This document shows positions 32,514-37,031 of a DNA stretch of 37,031 bases, one piece after another (within the stretch, counting starts at the first letter, position 1; the number at the start of each line of letters is the position of its first letter). The position numbers were made by a program, and so were the translations under genes. The DNA is from Candidatus Brocadia sp. (lineage in GTDB: Bacteria > Planctomycetota > Brocadiia > Brocadiales > Brocadiaceae): positions 1-37,031 of the forward strand of contig JABWAQ010000027.1 in NCBI GenBank assembly GCA_013360945.1, given 5' to 3'. Under the pieces are notes generated by a model that was not told where the DNA came from, did no database searches, and saw only the letters and a program-made list of their open reading frames with translations.

Positions 32514-32632
32514 CAGGTTGTCCGAGAATTCAATGTCAAACTTAAATGTATACTATATATTGTTTAATATTAATACTATAGATCAATATATAGTATAGTC
32601 TCTGGTGCTCAAGGCAATTCTCGGACAACCTG
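32514..32632. mobile_element. 119-bp MITE-like element with 17-bp perfect terminal inverted repeats
   Basis: CAGGTTGTCCGAGAATT at 32514-32530 is perfectly inverted at 32616-32632. Inside is an AT-rich region with a second perfect inverted pair, TACTATATATTG (32551-32562) and CAATATATAGTA (32584-32595). Both ends are flanked by AAAA (32510-32513 and 32633-32636), a possible four-base target duplication, though low in complexity. There is no coding content. It differs from the element at 351-465. Confidence 0.6.
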
Positions 32633-32665
32633 AAAAGATTTGACCCTCTTTCTTTCTCCTTTTGA

Positions 32666-32866
32666 ATTTTTGAAGCAGGGCAGGCATTCACCGAAGGGGA
32701 AACGTGGCGTGTTGATAAGAAACGGCTGGATGGACTTCTGGAAAAAGGCTCAATAACTGAGGCACGGCATGAGGTGTTTCACAGAAATGACGCAATAGGC
32801 ATTCTCCTGGAAAATATCCAGAGAACTCAGGGATTCAAGGGATTCAACCAGCATTTTGAAATTTAA
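32666..32866 (+). pseudogene. Unidentified C-terminal gene fragment
   Basis: An open frame without its own good start encodes about 66 residues, including GETWRVDKKRLDGLLEKGSI, then TEARHEVFHRNDAIGILLEN and a TAA at 32864-32866. The charged, helix-rich sequence looks like true protein rather than noise. It begins about 35 bp after the MITE-like element, so the gene may have been truncated by it. I do not recognise the family. Confidence 0.3.
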
Positions 32867-32937
32867 TATTGTTTAATATTTAGGTATATTTTGTGTTTAG
32901 CTTCTATAATCCATTGCTTAAAAATTTCAAACCCAAT

Positions 32938-33162
32938 ATGAAATATCAGGAAATAATAACAATTGAACCTGGTAAACGCTGCGGTAAACCATGTATTCGT
33001 GGTATGCGCATCACGGTATACGACGTATTGTCATACTTGGCAGCCGGCATGACCACACAAGAAATACTAAAAGATTTTCCCTACTTGACGAAGGAAGACA
33101 TTCAGGCATGTTTGAGCTACGCTGCGGACCGTGAGCGTCAGTTGTTGATAACGAAGTCATGA
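32938..33162 (+). CDS. DUF433 protein, likely antitoxin
   Basis: Start chosen at ATG 32938 (MKYQEIITIEPGKRCGKPCI), the usual DUF433 beginning; an upstream start would add 15 atypical residues. The 74-residue protein has the defining GKPCIRGMRITVYDVLSYLAAG and a C-terminal helix-turn-helix-like part (TQEILKDFPYLTKEDIQACLSYA). DUF433 proteins are small predicted DNA-binding antitoxins paired with DUF5615 proteins. The stop overlaps the next start as ATGA, so the pair is translated together. The AT-rich sequence before it includes ATATTGTTTAATATT, also found inside the nearby MITE-like element. Confidence 0.9.
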   Translation: MKYQEIITIEPGKRCGKPCIRGMRITVYDVLSYLAAGMTTQEILKDFPYLTKEDIQACLSYAADRERQLLITKS

Positions 33163-33491
33163 AGCTCCTTTTCGATCAGAATCTATCACCGAGATTAATC
33201 GAGAAGCTCACGGATATCTTCCCGAATTCAACGCATGTACATTTAAAAGGACTTGATCGTGCTACGGATGACGAGGTCTGGAAATGGGCTCAGGAACATG
33301 GGTTTACCATTGTGACTAAAGATGCAGATTTCAATGAATTAAGTATACTGCGTGGCTTTCCTCCTAAAATAATCTGGATTAGAGCGGATAATTGTACTAC
33401 TGCCAAAATTGAGGTATTAATACGAACACATTACGAAACCATACAACAAATACAAGAAGACCCCCATGCCGGGATTCTTTTACTGCAATAG
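33159..33491 (+). CDS. DUF5615 PIN-like protein, likely toxin of the pair
   Basis: The 110-residue protein begins MKLLFDQNLSPRLIEKLTDI, with the conserved Asp of the PIN-like fold at position 6, followed by STHVHLKGLDRATDDEVWKW, FTIVTKDADFNELSILRGFPPKIIWIR and a C-terminal helix. The D..N pattern and the TKDADF motif are characteristic of DUF5615 (Mut7-C-related) proteins, predicted nucleases. It overlaps the DUF433 antitoxin gene by four bases. Activity is predicted from family knowledge only. Confidence 0.9.
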   Translation: MKLLFDQNLSPRLIEKLTDIFPNSTHVHLKGLDRATDDEVWKWAQEHGFTIVTKDADFNELSILRGFPPKIIWIRADNCTTAKIEVLIRTHYETIQQIQEDPHAGILLLQ

Positions 33492-33550
33492 ATTTATAAA
33501 GGTTGGGTTTCGTCCGTCTGTCCAACTTACAAAACTGGCGCAATAGGCAG

Positions 33551-33592
33551 CTAAGGTGTACCCCATTGTCTAGACAATGGGGTACACCTTAG
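33551..33592. repeat. Perfect 42-bp palindrome
   Basis: CTAAGGTGTACCCCATTGT is followed by CTAG and then the exact reverse complement, so all 42 bases are self-complementary. There is no following T-run, so it is not a standard intrinsic terminator, though it lies about 60 bp after the toxin-type gene. It directly abuts the ABC-F gene fragment at 33593. Confidence 0.85.
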
Positions 33593-33760
33593 AACCAACA
33601 ACACCTGTATCAAACCATGAGTGATCCCCTGTTTTTTCAAAAGGGAAATGAGGATATCGAGAATATCAAGGCCAGGGTGTCGTCTCTTGAATGTGAATTG
33701 GCCGAGGCCTATCAACAATGGGAGGCTTTGGAAAAGTTACGGGATATCGTAACTTTTTGA
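33593..33760 (+). pseudogene. C-terminal fragment of an ABC-F (Uup-type) ATPase
   Basis: From 33593 the frame reads NQQHLYQTMSDPLFFQKGNE, then DIENIKARVSSLECELAEAY and QQWEALEKL before ending at TGA 33758-33760. SDPxFY..(x)..KARLxxLExxLxxAYxRWExLE is the coiled-coil tail of Uup/ABC-F ribosome-associated ATPases. The rest of the gene is missing; homology begins right after the 42-bp palindrome. Internal ATG 33617 would give 47 residues, unlikely to be functional. Confidence 0.6.
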
Positions 33761-34177
33761 TATTGCAAAATACCGCCCCATCTGTATAATTTATACAATT
33801 TGTTATCAAAACACTTAATGCCTGGCGACAAAAAGAAGTAACCGATGGGTTATTTTTTATTATCATCTTTTTTGGGGTCTAACCTATGATCTGGAAAAAC
33901 TGCACGTCATTTACATACGGGTGAGTGCACTTACTGAAGTGGCGGCGGCATTTCCAGGTTAAGTGGACAAGGTATAGACTCTTAAAGGATTACCTGTAGT
34001 ACATTCCCGAAAAATGCAAGGGACATACCTGCCTTGCTCTGTACTCATATCATCCAGCAAGAAATCTCAAACTCCATCCATCTCAGCTTCACCTTACCAG
34101 GAAAAGACACCGCCTCTTCGTCCAATAGTTAATTGGATAATTTGTTTATTTAAGGTTTTTTAATGGGGGATGTAATC
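33761..34177. other. Intergenic region before the formate dehydrogenase-type gene
   Basis: About 400 bp. One stretch (about 33930-34130) can be read as a frame broken by a TAG but shows no recognisable family. No repeat or RNA is identified. Ribosome binding candidates AAGG (34150) and GGGGGA (34165) precede the two possible starts of the next gene. Confidence 0.4.
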
Positions 34178-36868
34178 ATGGTATCTTTAGTGATAGATGG
34201 GAAAAAAGTGGAGGCAGAACCTTCTCAAACCATTTTACAAGCAGCACAAAAACTGGGGATTCGCATCCCTACGTTGTGCCACGATCCGCGCCTGGCTCCT
34301 TCCGGGGCATGCCGGATGTGTGTGGTAGAGGTAGAAGGTGCGCGATCCCTGGTCGCTTCCTGCGCAACCCCTGTTTCTGCAGGTATGAAGGTCTCTACCC
34401 AAAGCGAATCAGTAACGCGTGCACGAAAACTCAATCTTGAACTTATCTGGTCTCACCATCCCAATGATTGTCTTACATGCGATAAGGCAGGAGAATGCCA
34501 GCTTCAAAAACTCATGTATGACTATGATGTAAAGACATCACGGTTTGCAGAACAAAATCCACCCCCCAAACCTGACACTTCTAATCCCGGTATCTATCGG
34601 GATATGAACAAATGTATTCTTTGTGGAAAATGCGTCAGGATCTGTGACGAGGTTCAAAATCAACACATATGGGCATTTTCAAACCGCGGGATGCAAACCT
34701 CAATCGCAACGGCCTTTGAAAAACCCTTAAATGATGCTGGGTGTGTATTTTGCGGACACTGTGTTTCTGTGTGTCCGGTAGGCGCCCTCATGGACAAACC
34801 TGCCGCAAAAAAGGGACGGTCATGGGAAACCAGGAAGGTAAGGACTGTCTGTTGTTACTGCGGTGTGGGATGTAGCCTTATGCTTCATGTAAAAGGGAGT
34901 GAAATTCTGAAGGTAACAGCCGATACCCATGACGCCCCAAATTATGGCAGTCTCTGTGTAAAGGGGCGATATGGGTTTGAGTTTTACAAAAGCCCGGACC
35001 GTTTAAAGTCCCCGCTGATCCGGGATCGTATTGACCAGCCCTTTCGGGAGGCAAGCTGGGATGAGGCCATTGGCCTGGTCGCCGGAAAGCTGCTGGAGAT
35101 CAAAAAGAAATATGGTTCAGACGCAGTTGGATGCCTTAGTTCCTCGAGGGGTACGAACGAAGAAAATTATCTGGCTCAAAAATTTGCCCGCGCTGTGATA
35201 GGAACCAACAATATGGATAACTGTGCACGGGTATGCCACGCCCCGTCAGTAACGGGCCTCCGCGCCTCTTTAGGAAGCGGAGCAGCTACCAATTCATTGG
35301 CTGATATTGAAGGTGCTGAGGTGCTCATTGTCAGCGGTTCCAATACCACCGAAGCTCATCCGGTAGCTGCCTTAAAAATCAAAAAAGCGGTACGGCAGAG
35401 TGGGGCGAAACTCATCGTAATCGACCCGCGTGAGATAGAACTCGTCCAGTACGCAACCGTGTGGTTGCGTTTAAAACCAGGAACCAACGTAGCCCTTATC
35501 AATGGCCTGCTGCATGTCATTTTAAAAGAAGGCCTGGAAAACAGGGAATTTATCAAGCAACGGACAGAGAACATAGACATGTTACAGCAGGTAGCAGCCC
35601 AGTACACACCTGAAAAGACGGAGGAGATTACCGGGGTGCCACAAGAGGAAATCATCAAGGCTGCCAGAATTTACGCCGGTACGCGGAAGGGCATGATTGT
35701 CTACGGATTGGGAATGACCGAACATAAGGCCGGCTCTCATGGCGTCATGTCCCTGGCCAATCTGGCTTTGATTACGGGCAACGTAGGCCGTCCAAATACC
35801 GGGATCAATCCGCTTCGCGGACAGAATAACGTCCAGGGTTCATGTGACATGGGGGCATTACCAGACGTCTACACCTGTTATCAAAAGGTCGATGATCCAA
35901 TTGTCAATAAAAAGTTCTCTGAGGCATGGGGTTGCCAACTTCCCGCAAAACCGGGTCTAAAAGAACCGCAAATGTACCGGGAAGCCCTGGCAGGAAAACT
36001 AAAAGCGATGTATATCATTGGGTATGACCCGGCTGTAACGCAGGCCAATATCCATCATGTGCGGTCAGCCATGAAAAAACTTGACCTCCTTGTAGTACAG
36101 GAGCTTTTTATGACGGAGACGGCAAAACTGGCCCATGTAGTACTCCCCGCTGGCTGTTTCTTTGAGAAGGACGGTACCTTTACCAACGCAGAAAGAAGGG
36201 TCAGACGGCTCAATCAGGCCATTCCCTTGCCTAAGGGAACAAAACACGATTGGGAGATTATATGCCTGATTGCCAGTGCTATGGGATATCCCATGCATTA
36301 TAATCATCCAAATGAAATTATGGATGAACTTGCCAGCCTTACCCCGGAGTTTGCAGGGATCGATTTTAAGCGACTTGAGGGAGATGGCCTGGTATGGCCC
36401 GTGTGGGATAAGAAACATCCCGGCACACCCATTTTACACAAAGATACATTCACCAGGGGAAAGGGAAGGTTTAACGATCTTCTCTATACTCCTTCGGAGG
36501 AATTGCCCGATAGTAACTATCCTTTATATTTAACCACAGGCCGTCGTCTTTACCATTATAACAACGGCTCCATGTCATTACGAAACCCGGAGATTTATGC
36601 GATCAGTTCAGAGGAATTCGCAGAAATTCATCCCAGCGATGCCGAAACACTCAGTGTAAAAACCGGTAATAAAATAAGGGTGACATCCAGGCGTGGTTCT
36701 TTGGAAGTAAAGGCACATGTCACAACAAAGTCCCGGCCAGGAAGTGTATTCCTGTCCTTCCATTTCCCGGAAACTCCAACGAACGTCTTGACAGGTCCCG
36801 GAGAAGATTTGTTGGCACTTACACCGGAATATAAGGTGTGTGCAGTAAAGGTGGAAAAGATTTGGTAG
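34178..36868 (+). CDS. Formate dehydrogenase-type molybdopterin oxidoreductase with NuoG-like Fe-S N-terminus
   Basis: Start chosen at ATG 34178 (MVSLVIDGKKVEAEPSQTIL), which has GGGGGA seven bases upstream and matches the usual start of the family; ATG 34163 would add five residues. Of 896 residues, the first 80 are a [2Fe-2S] ferredoxin domain (CHDPRLAPSGACRMCVVEVEG, CATP). Next comes the NuoG-type His/Cys motif HHPNDCLTCDKAGECQLQ and two [4Fe-4S] motifs (CILCGKCVRIC, CVFCGHCVSVCPVGAL). The catalytic domain has CCYCGVGC...GSLCVKGRYG and the Mo/W ligand region NCARVCHAPSVTGL with Cys353 where selenoprotein relatives have Sec. GLGMTEHKAGSHGVMSLANL and NPLRGQNNVQGSCDMG follow. The architecture fits the catalytic subunit of cytosolic NAD(P)- or ferredoxin-linked formate dehydrogenases. 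No partner subunit is upstream. Confidence 0.93.
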   Translation: MVSLVIDGKKVEAEPSQTILQAAQKLGIRIPTLCHDPRLAPSGACRMCVVEVEGARSLVASCATPVSAGMKVSTQSESVTRARKLNLELIWSHHPNDCLTCDKAGECQLQKLMYDYDVKTSRFAEQNPPPKPDTSNPGIYRDMNKCILCGKCVRICDEVQNQHIWAFSNRGMQTSIATAFEKPLNDAGCVFCGHCVSVCPVGALMDKPAAKKGRSWETRKVRTVCCYCGVGCSLMLHVKGSEILKVTADTHDAPNYGSLCVKGRYGFEFYKSPDRLKSPLIRDRIDQPFREASWDEAIGLVAGKLLEIKKKYGSDAVGCLSSSRGTNEENYLAQKFARAVIGTNNMDNCARVCHAPSVTGLRASLGSGAATNSLADIEGAEVLIVSGSNTTEAHPVAALKIKKAVRQSGAKLIVIDPREIELVQYATVWLRLKPGTNVALINGLLHVILKEGLENREFIKQRTENIDMLQQVAAQYTPEKTEEITGVPQEEIIKAARIYAGTRKGMIVYGLGMTEHKAGSHGVMSLANLALITGNVGRPNTGINPLRGQNNVQGSCDMGALPDVYTCYQKVDDPIVNKKFSEAWGCQLPAKPGLKEPQMYREALAGKLKAMYIIGYDPAVTQANIHHVRSAMKKLDLLVVQELFMTETAKLAHVVLPAGCFFEKDGTFTNAERRVRRLNQAIPLPKGTKHDWEIICLIASAMGYPMHYNHPNEIMDELASLTPEFAGIDFKRLEGDGLVWPVWDKKHPGTPILHKDTFTRGKGRFNDLLYTPSEELPDSNYPLYLTTGRRLYHYNNGSMSLRNPEIYAISSEEFAEIHPSDAETLSVKTGNKIRVTSRRGSLEVKAHVTTKSRPGSVFLSFHFPETPTNVLTGPGEDLLALTPEYKVCAVKVEKIW

Positions 36869-36887
36869 AGTAGAAAAGGAGGGCGAT

Positions 36888-37031
36888 ATGGGAGCTACCC
36901 CATGCACAAATAGTATCACAATGGAATTTGGCTGTCAATTTCGAGTTGAATTAACGGACAGCAGTTTAGGGGCGATTCTCAAGGCATTTTGCAAGTTACT
37001 GCCAGAGATATTGAGGGATTTTATCCAGAAG
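36888..37031 (+). CDS. Start of an unidentified protein, cut by the window end
   Basis: AAAAGGAGGGCGAT is an excellent ribosome binding site before ATG 36888, and the frame stays open for 48 codons to the window end. The product starts MGATPCTNSITMEFGCQFRV and later has ILKAFCKLLPEILRDFIQK. I do not recognise it firmly; the style resembles the N-terminus of some transposases, but formate dehydrogenase operon membership is equally possible, since only 19 bp separate the genes. Confidence 0.55.
   Translation, partial: MGATPCTNSITMEFGCQFRVELTDSSLGAILKAFCKLLPEILRDFIQK

Noticed and set aside
33930-34130. Possible broken gene reading VHLLKWRRHFQVKW before the formate dehydrogenase-type gene
   Set aside because: It has an in-frame TAG, no recognisable family and no start signal; it could be noise.
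1-37031. tRNA or rRNA genes
   Set aside because: I scanned the intergenic regions for the GTTCGAATC T-arm pattern with paired acceptor stems and for rRNA core motifs and found none; a covariance search would be needed to be certain.

Overview
The window looks like chromosome of an anaerobic ammonium-oxidising (anammox) planctomycete, most like the Kuenenia/Brocadia group. This is inferred from content, since no search was run: a cytochrome cd1 nitrite reductase with a d1-haem gene set, several small c-type cytochromes, a di-haem peroxidase, a one-chain pyruvate:ferredoxin oxidoreductase, a long Fe-S-rich formate dehydrogenase-type protein and pyruvate phosphate dikinase, together with many decayed genes and short palindromic repeats.

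Layout. Positions 1-800 are gene debris: a zinc-ribbon tail, a truncated small protein, a 115-bp MITE-like element and a frameshifted aldehyde dehydrogenase start. Positions 1028-7644 hold housekeeping genes: a TatC carrying a FecR-like domain (minus strand), then ribH, a NusB-PHP fusion, ftsY, a lone SdhB-type iron-sulfur protein, a 56-residue protein and a LOG-family protein (all plus). Positions 7682-9314 (minus) hold an exported thioredoxin-like protein with an in-frame UGA exactly where the first active-site Cys should be, probably a selenoprotein, and a membrane-anchored DUF1566 protein. Positions 9636-13678 hold a di-haem peroxidase, an esterase, a PlsC acyltransferase and a UMF1-type transporter. 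After a repeat and transposase-remnant region come ppdK, a DUF374 acyltransferase and a DUF2851 protein.

Positions 20533-28013 form a nitrite-reduction island: nirS, a tri-haem cytochrome made of three 330-bp repeats, a NirN-like protein with a c-d1-c domain order, nirJ, nirF, and a facing mono-haem cytochrome of the same family as the triplicated one. NirJ, NirF and NirN fit late steps of d1-haem synthesis, NirS reduces nitrite to NO, and the cytochromes are plausible electron carriers. Arginine codons in nirS are almost all AGA/AGG, unlike the CGN-rich ppdK, which suggests separate ancestry. A transposase remnant lies just beyond the island.

Positions 28685-32266 encode NifJ. Positions 32270-34160 are relic-rich: palindromic repeats, a second MITE-like element, an ABC-F tail and a DUF433/DUF5615 toxin-antitoxin-type pair. 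The window ends with the formate dehydrogenase-type gene and the start of an unidentified reading frame.
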